NCBI RefSeq assembly: GCF_014170335.1 | Contig: NZ_LZZS01000005.1 | Location: forward strand, 620,001-684,000 | Length of the DNA: 64,000 nucleotides | Source of the DNA: Achromobacter sp. UMC46 | GTDB lineage: Bacteria; Pseudomonadota; Gammaproteobacteria; Burkholderiales; Burkholderiaceae_B | Direction: 5' to 3' | In this document: in pieces, positions 18,594 through 31,658 of the stretch | Position numbering within the stretch: the first letter of the stretch is position 1 | Layout of the letters: each line of letters starts with the position of its first letter | Made by a program: the position numbers and the translations under genes | The notes under the pieces: generated by a model | Seen by the model: the letters and a program-made list of their open reading frames with translations, nothing else | Databases searched by the model: none | Told to the model about the DNA's origin: nothing

Positions 18594-19046
18594 ATGTTCG
18601 GTTTCCTCCAGATAAACCAGGACGCCAAGCGCGACGAAGTGCAGGAAGAGTTCGTCGCCCGTGTGGCGGATGCCGCGCAAGATTTTGTACAAGCCGCCCG
18701 TTCCACGGGCGCACTGCTGGACTACTCCCTGTCCAGCGTCCATGCGCTGGATGACGCGCTCGAGGCCGCCCACGTCGGGACCTTGCCTCTTACTCCCATG
18801 CAGACTGTCGGCGCCGCCGCCTACCTCTACGAGATCGGGCGCCGGGCGCATGGCGGCCTCTACGAGGTCTGCGACGACGAAGACCCGGTGGTGCTGGTTT
18901 GCGGCGACCCCGGGTCCGAAGTCTGTTTTGGCGCCATTGCCAAGGTCGAACGGCGCATCCGCTACGGCGCCTCCGAGGCGATCCCCGCCTACTTCGAGTT
19001 GTTCACGGCCGCCTTGCAGACGGGCGAAGCCCACACCATCCGCTAG
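18594..19046 (+). CDS. Conserved-looking hypothetical protein, 150 aa
   Basis: Not recognised. A soluble, acidic protein without signal peptide or membrane segments, preceded by a strong ribosome-binding site (AAAGGAGCC, 8 bp before ATG). The middle contains LPLTPMQTVGAAAYLYEIGRR and two cysteines (VCDDEDPVVLVCGD). Clear codon bias, a good Shine-Dalgarno and a TATAAT upstream support it as real. It stands alone between the divergent acetyltransferase gene and the decarboxylase gene. Confidence 0.8.
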   Translation: MFGFLQINQDAKRDEVQEEFVARVADAAQDFVQAARSTGALLDYSLSSVHALDDALEAAHVGTLPLTPMQTVGAAAYLYEIGRRAHGGLYEVCDDEDPVVLVCGDPGSEVCFGAIAKVERRIRYGASEAIPAYFELFTAALQTGEAHTIR

Positions 19047-19287
19047 GATTGCTCCCCGTCCCCGCCGTTGTCCCTGTGCTGAAAGCGCCCGCTTTTGGCG
19101 CGATGACAACGGCTGTTCGGGCCTTCTGGGGATTTCCCTTAGGACTGTAAGAAAAACAGCCCTACAATTCCGCCATTCCCGCCCCCCCGGCGGGTGGTCG
19201 CGCCGTCTGTCATCAGGCGGATTTTTACTAGAAGTACACTCGCGCCGCGATAAGCGTCCGATCCCGCCTTGCCCCAGGAGCGCCTGC

Positions 19288-21549
19288 ATGAAATTCCGCT
19301 TCCCCATCTTCATCATCGACGAGGACTACCGTTCCGAGAACGCGTCCGGTTTGGGTATCCGTGCCTTATCTGAAGCGATCGAGGCCGAGGGCGTCGAGGT
19401 GATCGGGGTGACCAGTTATGGCGACCTGAGTTCGTTTGCGCAGCAGCAAAGCCGCGCCAGCGCCTTCATCCTGTCGATCGACGATGAAGAGTTCGACGTG
19501 GATTCGCCCGAGGACGTCGCCAGCGCGATCAAGAATCTGCGGATGTTCATCGGCGAACTGCGCTTCCGCAACGCCGACATCCCCATCTACCTGTATGGCG
19601 AGACGCGCACGTCGGAACACATTCCGAACGACATCCTGCGCGAACTGCACGGCTTCATCCACATGTTCGAGGACACCCCCGAATTCGTGGCGCGCCACAT
19701 CATCCGCGAAGCGCGCAGCTACGTGGATTCGCTGCCGCCGCCGTTCTTCCGCGAACTGGTCAAGTACGCGCAGGACGGTTCGTATTCATGGCACTGCCCG
19801 GGCCACTCGGGCGGCGTGGCGTTTCTGAAGAGCCCCGTGGGACGCATGTTCCACCAGTTCTTCGGCGAGAACATGCTGCGCGCCGACGTCTGCAACGCCG
19901 TGGACGAACTGGGCCAGTTGCTGGACCACACCGGCCCCATCGCCGAGTCCGAACTGAACGCCGCGCGCATCTTCCATGCGGACCATTGCTTCTTCGTCAC
20001 CAACGGCACCTCGACCTCGAACAAGGTCGTCTGGCACGCCAACGTCGCCGCGGGCGATGTGGTGGTGGTGGACCGCAATTGCCACAAGTCGATCCTGCAC
20101 GCCATCACGATGACGGGCGCGATCCCGGTGTTCCTGCGCCCCACGCGCAACCACCTGGGGATCATCGGCCCGATCCCGCTGGAAGAATTCCACCCGGACA
20201 ACATCCGCAAGAAGATCGAAGCCAACCCCTTCGCGCGCGAAGCGGTGAACAAGAACCCGCGCATCCTGACCTTGACGCAAAGCACTTATGACGGCGTCAT
20301 CTACAACGTGGAAATGATCAAGGAGCAGCTCGGCAGCTATGTCGATACGCTGCACTTCGATGAAGCCTGGCTGCCGCACGCCTCGTTCCACGAGTTCTAC
20401 CAGGACATGCATGCCATCGGCCAGGACCGCCCGCGCAGTCAGGATGCCATGGTGTTCGCCACGCACTCCACGCACAAGCTGCTGGCCGGCATCTCGCAGG
20501 CCTCGCAGATCATCGTGCAGGAATCCGAGACCCGCAAACTCGACCGCAACGTCTTCAACGAGGCGTACCTGATGCACACGTCGACCTCGCCGCAGTACGC
20601 GATCATCGCGTCGTGCGACGTGGCCGCCGCCATGATGGAGCCGCCTGGAGGCACCGCGCTGGTCGAGGAGAGCATCCGCGAAGCGCTGGATTTCCGCCGC
20701 GCCATGCGCAAGGTGGAATCCGAGTTCGGCAAGAACGACTGGTGGTTCAAGGTCTGGGGCCCGAACCGCCTGGTGTCCGAAGGCATCGGCAACCGCGACG
20801 AATGGATCCTGGAAGCCAACGACCATTGGCACGGCTTCGGCGAAATGGCCGAAGGCTTCAACATGCTGGACCCGATCAAGGCCACGGTCATCACCCCGGG
20901 CCTGGACATGTCGGGCAGCTTCGGCGAAACGGGCATCCCCGCCGCCCTGGTCTCGAAGTACCTGACCGAGCACGGCGTCGTGGTCGAGAAGACGGGCCTG
21001 TACTCGTTCTTCATCTTGTTCACCATCGGCATCACCAAGGGCCGCTGGAACACGCTGTTGACCGCCTTGCAGCAGTTCAAGGACGACTACGACCGCAACC
21101 AGCCGCTGTGGCGCATCCTGCCGGACTTCTGCAAGGTCCATCGCCGCTACGAGCGCATGGGCCTGCGCGATCTCTGCCAGGAGATCCACGAAGCCTACCG
21201 TGCCCGCGACGTCGCCCGCCTGACCACCGAGATGTACCTGAGCGACATGGTGCCGGCGCTGAAACCGTCGGACGCCTTTGCCCGCATGGCGCACCGCGAA
21301 GTCGAACGCGTCGACATCGACAAGCTGGAAGGCCGCGTGACCGGCGTGCTGCTGACGCCGTATCCCCCGGGCATTCCGCTGTTGATCCCGGGCGAACGCT
21401 TCAACCGCACGATCGTGCAGTACCTGCAATTCGCCCGCGAGTTCAACGAGCGCTTCCCCGGCTTCGAGACCTACATCCACGGCCTGGCCGACGAATTGGG
21501 TCCGGATGGCGAAAAGCGCTACTACGTCGATTGCCTGATCGAAGAGTAA
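19288..21549 (+). CDS. PLP-dependent Orn/Lys/Arg decarboxylase, probably arginine decarboxylase
   Basis: A 753-residue fold-type I basic amino acid decarboxylase of the AdiA/CadA/SpeC class. Residues 1-125 form the response-regulator-like wing domain (IFIIDEDYRS at the start). The large PLP domain follows, with the Schiff-base lysine in ATHSTHKLLAGISQAS (about 400) and the preceding HFDEAWLPHA aspartate that binds the pyridine nitrogen. The C-terminal domain includes VTGVLLTPYPPGIPLLIPGE. Members consume a proton in acid stress or make polyamine precursors. The overall pattern resembles biodegradative arginine decarboxylase, but specificity is not proven. ATG 19288 has an AGGAG upstream. Confidence 0.9.
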   Translation: MKFRFPIFIIDEDYRSENASGLGIRALSEAIEAEGVEVIGVTSYGDLSSFAQQQSRASAFILSIDDEEFDVDSPEDVASAIKNLRMFIGELRFRNADIPIYLYGETRTSEHIPNDILRELHGFIHMFEDTPEFVARHIIREARSYVDSLPPPFFRELVKYAQDGSYSWHCPGHSGGVAFLKSPVGRMFHQFFGENMLRADVCNAVDELGQLLDHTGPIAESELNAARIFHADHCFFVTNGTSTSNKVVWHANVAAGDVVVVDRNCHKSILHAITMTGAIPVFLRPTRNHLGIIGPIPLEEFHPDNIRKKIEANPFAREAVNKNPRILTLTQSTYDGVIYNVEMIKEQLGSYVDTLHFDEAWLPHASFHEFYQDMHAIGQDRPRSQDAMVFATHSTHKLLAGISQASQIIVQESETRKLDRNVFNEAYLMHTSTSPQYAIIASCDVAAAMMEPPGGTALVEESIREALDFRRAMRKVESEFGKNDWWFKVWGPNRLVSEGIGNRDEWILEANDHWHGFGEMAEGFNMLDPIKATVITPGLDMSGSFGETGIPAALVSKYLTEHGVVVEKTGLYSFFILFTIGITKGRWNTLLTALQQFKDDYDRNQPLWRILPDFCKVHRRYERMGLRDLCQEIHEAYRARDVARLTTEMYLSDMVPALKPSDAFARMAHREVERVDIDKLEGRVTGVLLTPYPPGIPLLIPGERFNRTIVQYLQFAREFNERFPGFETYIHGLADELGPDGEKRYYVDCLIEE

Positions 21550-21571
21550 GACCCGCGGGTCTGGAGTCCTG

Positions 21572-22774
21572 ATGTTTGATGTAGCCGTACTCGGCGCCGG
21601 CGCCGCTGGCATGATGTGTGCAGCGGTGGCCGGCCAGCGCGGCTTGCGCGTGGTGCTGGTCGACCATGCGGAACGCCTGGCGGAGAAGATCCGCATTTCA
21701 GGCGGCGGCCGCTGCAATTTCACCAACATCGGCGCCGGACCCGCCAATTTCCTGTCGGACAATCCGCACTTCTGCCGCTCGGCGCTGTCGGCCTACACGC
21801 CGCAGGATTTCCTGGCGCTCTTGAAGCGCCACCATATCGCCTGGCACGAGAAGCATCGCGGCCAGCTGTTCTGCGACGATTCCAGCGAATCCATCATCGA
21901 CATGCTGCGCGCCGAGTGCGACGCCGGCAACGTGCAATGGCGCATGGGCTGTTCCGTGTCCGAGATCGGCCACGGCGACGCGGGTTTCGAGCTGCGCACC
22001 GCCCAGGGCGTGATCCGGGCGGCCAAGCTGGTCGTGGCGACCGGCGGCATGGCCATCCCGCAGCTGGGCGCCACCGACTTCGGCTTGAAGATCGCGCGGC
22101 AGTTCGGCCTGAAAGTGGTCGAGCCCCGGCCCGCGCTGGTGCCGCTGACCTTCGACCCCGCGCAATGGCAGGCGCTGTCCGAGCTGTCGGGCGTGGCGCT
22201 GGAAGTCGGCCTGCACACGGGGCAGGGCAAGGCCCGCGGCGAATTCCTGGAAGACCTGCTGTTCACCCATCGGGGCCTGTCGGGCCCGGCGATCCTGCAG
22301 ATCTCCAGCTACTGGAAACCCGGCGAACCCATCGTGATCGACCTGGCGCCGGGCCGCGACCTGGCCGATGAACTGCTGGCCTCCAAGTCCGGCAACCGGC
22401 AGCAGCTGCATACGGTGCTGGCGGGGTTGTGGCCCAAGCGGCTGGCCGACCGCTGGCTGCATCTGGCCGAGCAGGGCGGAAAGCCCGGGCTGGCCGCGTT
22501 GCGCCTGGCCGATGCGCCGGACAAGACGCTGCGCGCGCTGGCGCAGGACATCCATCAATGGTCGCTGGTGCCCAGCGGCACCGCCGGCTACAAGAAGGCC
22601 GAAGTCATGCGCGGCGGCGTGGACACGCGCGGGCTGGACCAGAAGTCCATGCAGGCCAAGACCACGCCGGGCCTGTATTTCATCGGCGAAGCGGTGGACG
22701 TCACGGGTTGGCTGGGCGGCTACAACTTCCAATGGGCCTGGGCATCGGGCGTGGCCTGCGGCAAAGCGCTGTAG
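21572..22774 (+). CDS. HI0933/YhiN-family FAD-dependent oxidoreductase
   Basis: A 400-residue flavoprotein with the N-terminal dinucleotide-binding motif VAVLGAGAAGMM, the family hallmark ISGGGRCNFTN (about 42-52), a second FAD motif LVVATGGMAIPQLGATDFG, and the C-terminal FIGEAVDVTGWLGGYNFQWAWASG. Family members are annotated as aminoacetone oxidase-like or BaiN-like; the physiological reaction is generally unknown. It follows the decarboxylase by 22 bp and may be cotranscribed. Confidence 0.9.
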   Translation: MFDVAVLGAGAAGMMCAAVAGQRGLRVVLVDHAERLAEKIRISGGGRCNFTNIGAGPANFLSDNPHFCRSALSAYTPQDFLALLKRHHIAWHEKHRGQLFCDDSSESIIDMLRAECDAGNVQWRMGCSVSEIGHGDAGFELRTAQGVIRAAKLVVATGGMAIPQLGATDFGLKIARQFGLKVVEPRPALVPLTFDPAQWQALSELSGVALEVGLHTGQGKARGEFLEDLLFTHRGLSGPAILQISSYWKPGEPIVIDLAPGRDLADELLASKSGNRQQLHTVLAGLWPKRLADRWLHLAEQGGKPGLAALRLADAPDKTLRALAQDIHQWSLVPSGTAGYKKAEVMRGGVDTRGLDQKSMQAKTTPGLYFIGEAVDVTGWLGGYNFQWAWASGVACGKAL

Positions 22775-22827
22775 GGCAGGGGCGATAGGGTAGGCGTTCG
22801 GCGCATAGCCGGGCGCTATGGCTCGAA

Positions 22828-22912
22828 TTGCAACAATACCATTGTGATATTAAATAAAAATACATATCATTTATGTTTTCGATATTGACTTGCGCCTTCC
22901 ATCTGGAAGGCG
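22828..22912 (+). promoter_or_regulatory. AT-rich promoter and leader of sodA
   Basis: A markedly AT-rich island in GC-rich surroundings. TTGCAA (22828-22833) and TAAATA (22851-22856) are spaced by 17 bp. A perfect dyad ACAAT-ACC-ATTGT (22833-22845) lies in the spacer. The stretch after the -10 (ATACATATCATTTAT) is only weakly Fur-box-like. An 8-bp stem CGCCTTCC-ATCT-GGAAGGCG (22893-22912) ends 8 nt before the GGAG ribosome-binding site. Regulatory roles are inferred. Confidence 0.4.
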
Positions 22913-22930
22913 GGTCCACCGGAGACATGC

Positions 22931-23545
<615 letters not shown>

Positions 23546-23576
23546 GGCCATCTCTCTCGAGGAGGGTAGCGGCCCT

Positions 23577-24470
23577 ATGAACACCTTCAGCCGTCATCGC
23601 GTGCGGCCCGCGGCCACCAGCATCAGCGTGTGGACGCTTGCCGTCATGGTGTCCTGCCTGGCGCTGCATCAGCTTTGGGCATACCTGGACGTGCGTGCGC
23701 CGCATGTGGCCGACGCGCTGTTGGGCGGCCTGGTGGCGGCCGCCGCTACCGCGCTGGGCGCGCTGCCCATCCTGTTCGCCCGCACCATCCCGCAGAAGGT
23801 CCAGGACAGCATGTTCGGCTTCGGTGCCGGAGTGATGCTGGCGGCCAGCGCGTTTTCGCTGGTGGCGCCGGGCATCCAGGCGGCCGAGTCCCAGGGCATG
23901 GGCCCGTGGGGCGCCGGCCTGACGGTGGGCGCCGCCATCCTGCTGGGCGCGGCGGTCCTGCTCGTGATGGACCGCACCCTGCCGCACGAGCATTTCATCA
24001 AGGGGCGCGAAGGCATCGAAGCCCACCGCCTGCGCCGCACCTGGCTGTTCGTGTTCGCCATCACCCTGCACAACCTGCCCGAAGGCCTGGCCATCGGCGT
24101 GGGCTATGCGGGCAGCGACCCGGTGCGCGGCACGGCGCTGGCGACCGGCATCGCCATCCAGGACATCCCGGAAGGGCTGGTGGTGGCCGTGGCGCTGCTG
24201 GCGGCCGGTTACAAGCAATCGTTCGCCGTGGCGCTGGGCATGTTGTCCGGGCTGGTCGAACCGCTGGGCGCCGTGCTGGGCGCGGCCATCGTGGGGTTTT
24301 CGGCGGCCATGCTGCCGTGGGGCCTGGGCTTTGCTGCGGGGGCCATGCTGTTTGTCATCAGCCATGAAATCATTCCCGAATCGCACCGCAAAGGGCACGA
24401 GGTCTACGCCACCTGCGGGCTGATGCTGGGCTTTGTTTTGATGATGCTGCTGGATACCGCGCTGGGGTAG
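23577..24470 (+). CDS. ZIP-family divalent metal transporter (GufA-like)
   Basis: A 297-residue inner-membrane protein with eight predicted hydrophobic segments. The metal-path signatures are TLHNLPEGLAIG (about 160-171) and IAIQDIPEGLVVAV (about 192-205), as in the GufA branch of ZIP transporters; the second motif has Gln-Asp rather than His before Pro-Glu-Gly. It would move Zn, Fe or Mn into the cytosol. ATG 23577 is preceded by GAGGAGGG. Its position right after a manganese-type sodA makes manganese supply an attractive but unproven role. Confidence 0.88.
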   Translation: MNTFSRHRVRPAATSISVWTLAVMVSCLALHQLWAYLDVRAPHVADALLGGLVAAAATALGALPILFARTIPQKVQDSMFGFGAGVMLAASAFSLVAPGIQAAESQGMGPWGAGLTVGAAILLGAAVLLVMDRTLPHEHFIKGREGIEAHRLRRTWLFVFAITLHNLPEGLAIGVGYAGSDPVRGTALATGIAIQDIPEGLVVAVALLAAGYKQSFAVALGMLSGLVEPLGAVLGAAIVGFSAAMLPWGLGFAAGAMLFVISHEIIPESHRKGHEVYATCGLMLGFVLMMLLDTALG

Positions 24471-24537
24471 CGCGCTTGATTTTTCGGTTTTCGGCGCACG
24501 GCTTTCGTTGTATGCTTTCGCCGCTGTCATGCATGTT

Positions 24538-24783
24538 TGCGGGAGAGAGCGGCTGTTTCCACGAATCAGCCGCCGCCGAAGGCGCAATTCGCCCAGAATC
24601 GCTCAGGTAACCGATACCGCACATGCTTGCCCCGTCCCGGTTTTTCACTGTGTGGATGCGGCAAAACAGTACTCTGGAGAGACCTGGCGCCGGCCCCGAA
24701 CAAGGGACATATCGAGCAGCCCAGGCGCCGAAGGTGCAAACCCGCTACGCGGGGCAACTCTCAGGCAAAAGGACAGAGGGGCG
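24538..24783 (+). ncRNA. Tandem glycine riboswitch upstream of gcvT
   Basis: Two consecutive glycine aptamers. Aptamer 1 (about 24538-24621) contains GGGAGAGAGC, GCCGCCGAAGGCGCAA and CTCAGGTAACCGATACCG. Aptamer 2 (about 24671-24783) contains TGGAGAGACC, GCGCCGAAGGTGCAA and CTCTCAGGCAAAAGGACAGA. These are the conserved cores of the gcvT element. It senses glycine and normally turns on the glycine cleavage genes. No poly-U terminator follows before gcvT, but a short GGCAG-ATCT-CTGCC hairpin (24845-24858) lies just ahead of the GGAG ribosome-binding site. Confidence 0.95.
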
Positions 24784-24876
24784 GAAGATTCAGCCGTAGC
24801 CGTGCGAGCGCAATCGCTTGTCACGACCGGCATTCCGTAACCCTGGCAGATCTCTGCCGTCCCGGAGTTTCCGCGC

Positions 24877-25977
24877 ATGTCCGCAACCCTCAAACGCACC
24901 CCGCTGGCCGAAGAACATATCGCCTCCGGCGCCCGAATGGTCGATTTCGGCGGATGGGACATGCCCTTGGCTTACGGCTCGCAACTGGAAGAGCACCACG
25001 CGGTGCGCCAGGACGCCGGCATGTTCGACGTGTCGCACATGCTGAACGCCGACGTCGCCGGCCCCGATTCTTTCGCCTTCCTGCAGCGCCTGGTCGCCAA
25101 TGACGTGGCCAAGCTGACGGTGCCCGGCAAGGCGCTGTACACCTGCATGCTGAACCCGCAAGGCGGCGTCATTGACGACCTGATCGTCTACTTCTTCGCC
25201 GCCGACGAATGGCGCGTGGTGGTCAACGCCGGCACGGCCGACAAAGACATGGCCTGGATGCAGCGCGTGAAGCAGGCCGGCAATTTCGACGTGACGATCA
25301 CCCCGCGCCGCGATCTGGCGATGGTGGCCGTTCAGGGCCCCAACGCCCGCGCCAAGGTCTGGGCGGCCCGCCCGGCATGGCAAGCCGCCACCGAACCGCT
25401 GACCCCCTTCGTCGCGGCCATCGTGGGCGACGACACGCTGGTGGCCCGCACCGGCTATACCGGCGAAGACGGCTTTGAAATCGTCCTGCCCGCGACCGAA
25501 GTCGTGCAATTGTGGCGCGACCTGGTCGCCCAGGGCGTGTGCCCGGCAGGCCTGGGCGCGCGCGACACGCTGCGCCTGGAAGCCGGCATGAACCTGTACG
25601 GCCAGGACATGGACGAACTGACCCACCCGGATCAGGCCGGCCTGACCTGGACCGTGTCCCTGAAGAACGCCGAACGCCGCTTCATCGGCCGCGACGCGCT
25701 GGAGCAGTTCGCCACGCCCGCGACTTTCATCGGCCTGAAGCTGCAAGAGCGCGGCGTGATGCGCGCCCACATGGCCGTGCGCACGCCGGCCGGCACGGGC
25801 GAGCTCACCAGCGGCACCATGTCGCCCACGCTGGGCGTGTCGATCGGCTTTGCCCGCCTGCCGCAAGGCGTGCGTCCGGGCGACTCGGTCGAGGTCGACA
25901 TCCGCGGCAAATGGGTGCCCGCCCTGGTCTGCAAACTGCCGTTTGTCCGTAACGGCAAAGCCGTCGAACACTCGTAA
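24877..25977 (+). CDS. gcvT: Glycine cleavage system T protein (aminomethyltransferase)
   Basis: Transfers the aminomethyl carbon from lipoyl-H protein to tetrahydrofolate, releasing ammonia. The 366 residues match the family length. Visible motifs are the start [27 protein letters not shown], the folate-pocket Asp in [10 protein letters not shown], and the late [15 protein letters not shown]. It is the first gene of gcvT-gcvH-gcvP under a tandem glycine riboswitch. Confidence 0.97.
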   Translation: MSATLKRTPLAEEHIASGARMVDFGGWDMPLAYGSQLEEHHAVRQDAGMFDVSHMLNADVAGPDSFAFLQRLVANDVAKLTVPGKALYTCMLNPQGGVIDDLIVYFFAADEWRVVVNAGTADKDMAWMQRVKQAGNFDVTITPRRDLAMVAVQGPNARAKVWAARPAWQAATEPLTPFVAAIVGDDTLVARTGYTGEDGFEIVLPATEVVQLWRDLVAQGVCPAGLGARDTLRLEAGMNLYGQDMDELTHPDQAGLTWTVSLKNAERRFIGRDALEQFATPATFIGLKLQERGVMRAHMAVRTPAGTGELTSGTMSPTLGVSIGFARLPQGVRPGDSVEVDIRGKWVPALVCKLPFVRNGKAVEHS

Positions 25978-26076
25978 ACTCGAAGCTTCGCGCGAGCGCC
26001 GGCCCGGTCTGGGCAAGCGCCGCCCGCGCGAGGCGCGCAACACCATTCATCTACCCGCATTCCCTCAGGAGTTCCC

Positions 26077-26454
26077 ATGAGTCTGCCCACCGATCGCAAG
26101 TACACCCAGTCCCATGAATGGGTCAAAGCCGAAGGCGACGTGTTCGTCGTCGGCATCACCGACACCGCCCAGGATCAATTGGGCGATCTGGTTTTCGTTG
26201 GCGACGTGAAGGTCGGCGCCAAGCTGAACGCAGGCGAAACCGCTGGCGTGGTCGAGTCGGTCAAGGCCGCGTCCGATATCTATGCGCCCGTGACCGGCGA
26301 AATCGTCGCCTTCAACGAAGAGCTGGAAAACAACCCCAACCTGATCAACGAATCGGCCTTCACCGCCTGGATCTTCAAGATCAAGCCGGTCAACGCCGCC
26401 GATGCCGACAAGCTGCTGGACGCTGCCGGCTACGAAGCCGTCGCCAACGGCTAA
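26077..26454 (+). CDS. gcvH: Glycine cleavage system H protein
   Basis: The lipoyl carrier of the glycine cleavage complex, 125 residues. The lipoylated residue is Lys63 in GVVESVKAASDIY. The N-terminal SHEWVKAEGDVFVVGITDTAQ is typical. A good ribosome-binding site, CAGGAG, lies 6 bp before ATG. A 99-bp spacer separates it from gcvT. Confidence 0.98.
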   Translation: MSLPTDRKYTQSHEWVKAEGDVFVVGITDTAQDQLGDLVFVGDVKVGAKLNAGETAGVVESVKAASDIYAPVTGEIVAFNEELENNPNLINESAFTAWIFKIKPVNAADADKLLDAAGYEAVANG

Positions 26455-26523
26455 AGCCGGTTCGAGGCGGGCGCGGCCCCTGCGCCGCGCCCGCCCTGAC
26501 GCACCACCACCCCGAGATTCCCC

Positions 26524-29397
<2,874 letters not shown>

Positions 29398-29460
29398 TGG
29401 CGTGACACGACGGGCCCGGCGCAAGCCGGGCAGGGATCCGAACCGATCCGTCCGGCAATG

Positions 29461-29493
29461 AAAAAACCCCCATCTTCGCGATGGGGGTTTTTC
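29461..29493. terminator. Bidirectional terminator between gcvP and the DUF945 gene
   Basis: A-tract, CCCCCATC, loop TTCGC, GATGGGGG, T-tract. The perfect 8-bp GC-rich stem is extended by A-T pairs, serving gcvP on the plus strand and the convergent DUF945 gene on the minus strand. Confidence 0.93.
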
Positions 29494-29515
29494 TTTGGGC
29501 CCCGGGCGCGCAGGC

Positions 29516-31471
29516 TTACTTGGCCGGCGTGCCTTTGCTCAGCGTGCCGAAGTCTTCGGCGATGCTGATGAAGGTGTTCAGCAGGATCTGCAGGTTTTCC
29601 TTGCCAATGCCGCCTTCCGCGTTCATGTCCATCTGCAGCACGGCCTGGTTCTTGTCGTCCAGGTAGGCGCGGGTCCAGCGGTATTCCTGGTTCCAGGTGT
29701 TGATGGCCTTCAACGCCATCGGCTTCTTGGTCTTGTAGGTGGCGGTCACGACCAGGTCCAGGCACTTCTCGGTGAAGTCGTTGCACAGGAATTCCAGGCG
29801 CAGGTCGCTGGCGCCGGTGGTGCCCGTATCCAGCACCAGCACGGGGCCTTCGTCGCCGTCGCTCTTCTTCACGGTGTAACCCATGTCGTCGAGCATGCTG
29901 CTGACCGTGTCCAGGTTGAAGTCCTGCAGCAATCCGGAGGCAGTGGTGTCCGTAGCCGGTTCTTCCTGGCCCATGGCGGGCATCGGCTCTTCTTCGGGTT
30001 CGTCCGAGGAATCCATGCCGGCTGCGCCCAGCAGGCCGGAGAAGAGCTCGTCGGCCGGGATCTTCTTGCCGTTCAGGTCGCCCATGCCGTCAGCGAAGGT
30101 GAACTTGCCGACGATGTTGTCGCCCTCGTTCTTGCCGACGTTGAACATTTCAGCCATGCCGGACATCTGGCGCACGTTCTGTCCGGCTTCCTCGGCGGCC
30201 TTGTCGGCGGCCATGCCTTCCTTCTTGACGGCGTATTGCGTCATCAGGTCCTGGACCATCGGCTTGGAGACGATCAGCGTGGCGTCGATGCGCTTGATGG
30301 CCTGAACCGCGATTTCTTGCGGCGTCAGGTTCTTGACGTCGGACGGATTGGCCAGGTCCAGCTTGAAGGTCAGCTTGCTTTCGCCCTTGCCGGTCTTCCA
30401 GCTGATCGGATCGATGCTGAACGAAGGATTGCCGGCCAGCAGCTTGCCGGCGTTGTCCAGCAACACCTGGATCTGCTCGTCCTTCAGGCCTTCGTCTTCC
30501 GTGCTCGCCATGTATTGGCGGACCAGCTGGTTGTACGTGTCCGACAGCTGCTTGACGGCCTGGCCGTCCAGATTGGCCAGCTTGATCACGGCCTGGCCGT
30601 TGCCCAGCGCGACGTCGTTCACGATGATGTCGCCGGTCTGGTAGGTGGCCTGCACGTTGATCGACTTGTCGTCTTCCGACAGCTTCACGCCGTAGCCGAA
30701 GTTGTCCAGCGACAGCTTGATGTCGTCGCCGGGGCGGGTGACGTCGATGCGCTTGATCTTCAGGTCGGAATCGCCGATCGACACGCCGAACTTGCCCACG
30801 TGGCTGTTGGCGTCGATCGTCATGCCGGCGATGGAGACCTTGACGGGGTCGTTGCTCTTCATGCCATCGATCGACAGCGTGTCCATCACGCCATGCGCGG
30901 TCACGCCTTGCAGGGCGCGATCGAACTCGCCGGTCACGGTCATGCCGCTGAAATCGACCGTGTTGCCTTCGTGCGTGACCTTGACCGGGGCGATCTTGGA
31001 CTTGGAGCTGGTGACGCCGCTGTAGCTGATCGTCGCGTCGCTGATCAGGGGCGACACGCCCTTGGTCAGTTCGAACACTTCCTTGAGGTTGTCCGTCTTG
31101 GCCATTTCGGCATGGACATAGGCCAGCTTGGGCGCAAGGGCGCCGCTTGCCACGGCGCTCTTGGGGAAGGGGCCGTGTTCCACGACCGCGTCGAATTCGA
31201 TCATGCCTGAGGGCATGGCTTCCGGGCTCTTGTCGTTCTTGACGAGCGACAGGCCGTAGCGCGCCTGGGTCGAGAACAGGCTGCGTTCGTATTTCAGCTG
31301 GTCGATGCGTAGACCGAACAGCGGCGTCAGCTTGGCCAGTTTTTCATTGGCTTCGGCCAGATGGCGCTGCGAGCTTTCTTCGATGCGCTTGCCGGTGTAC
31401 CACGTGGCGCCTACCCAGCTTCCCGCTCCCACTAAGACCACGCCGAGGGTGATCGCTACGCTCTTTTTCAT
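29516..31471 (-). CDS. DUF945 (YdgA-like) protein with C-terminal YbjN-like domain
   Basis: A 651-residue protein. Residues about 5-25 are an N-terminal membrane anchor or signal (VAITLGVVLVGAGSWVGATWY). The following about 480 residues resemble the DUF945/YdgA family of periplasmic, AsmA-like proteins of unknown function. An acidic Glu/Met/Pro-rich linker (DEPEEEPMPAMGQEEP, about 495-510) leads to a C-terminal domain of about 130 residues with the YbjN pattern (CNDFTEKCLDLVVTATYKTK, INTWNQEYRWTRAYLD, QMDMNAEGGIGKENLQ). ATG 31471 (MKKSVAI) fits a secretion signal better than the upstream in-frame start. Confidence 0.8.
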   Translation of the reverse strand: MKKSVAITLGVVLVGAGSWVGATWYTGKRIEESSQRHLAEANEKLAKLTPLFGLRIDQLKYERSLFSTQARYGLSLVKNDKSPEAMPSGMIEFDAVVEHGPFPKSAVASGALAPKLAYVHAEMAKTDNLKEVFELTKGVSPLISDATISYSGVTSSKSKIAPVKVTHEGNTVDFSGMTVTGEFDRALQGVTAHGVMDTLSIDGMKSNDPVKVSIAGMTIDANSHVGKFGVSIGDSDLKIKRIDVTRPGDDIKLSLDNFGYGVKLSEDDKSINVQATYQTGDIIVNDVALGNGQAVIKLANLDGQAVKQLSDTYNQLVRQYMASTEDEGLKDEQIQVLLDNAGKLLAGNPSFSIDPISWKTGKGESKLTFKLDLANPSDVKNLTPQEIAVQAIKRIDATLIVSKPMVQDLMTQYAVKKEGMAADKAAEEAGQNVRQMSGMAEMFNVGKNEGDNIVGKFTFADGMGDLNGKKIPADELFSGLLGAAGMDSSDEPEEEPMPAMGQEEPATDTTASGLLQDFNLDTVSSMLDDMGYTVKKSDGDEGPVLVLDTGTTGASDLRLEFLCNDFTEKCLDLVVTATYKTKKPMALKAINTWNQEYRWTRAYLDDKNQAVLQMDMNAEGGIGKENLQILLNTFISIAEDFGTLSKGTPAK

Positions 31472-31658
31472 CGTTCTGCTTTTTTCGTTGATTATCGAGT
31501 CATATCCGGCAGGCGAGGCACTTATCGCCATCGCGCCCTGGCGGCCCAGGGGCTGCTGCCGGCATACACGTATTCATCGGCCTGTAAGGGCCCGCGGCGA
31601 GTATACCGAGGCGGGGAGTCACCTGACCGTGCGCGCAGTTACCGAAGATTTCAAAATG

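Noticed and set aside
19145-19159. LexA-box-like CTGTAAGAAAAACAG upstream of the decarboxylase gene
   Set aside because: The spacing between CTG and CAG is 9 bp rather than 10, so it is not a proper SOS box.
22852-22878. Fur box in the sodA leader
   Set aside because: The A/T tract matches the 19-bp Fur consensus too weakly to call; only general metal regulation is suggested.
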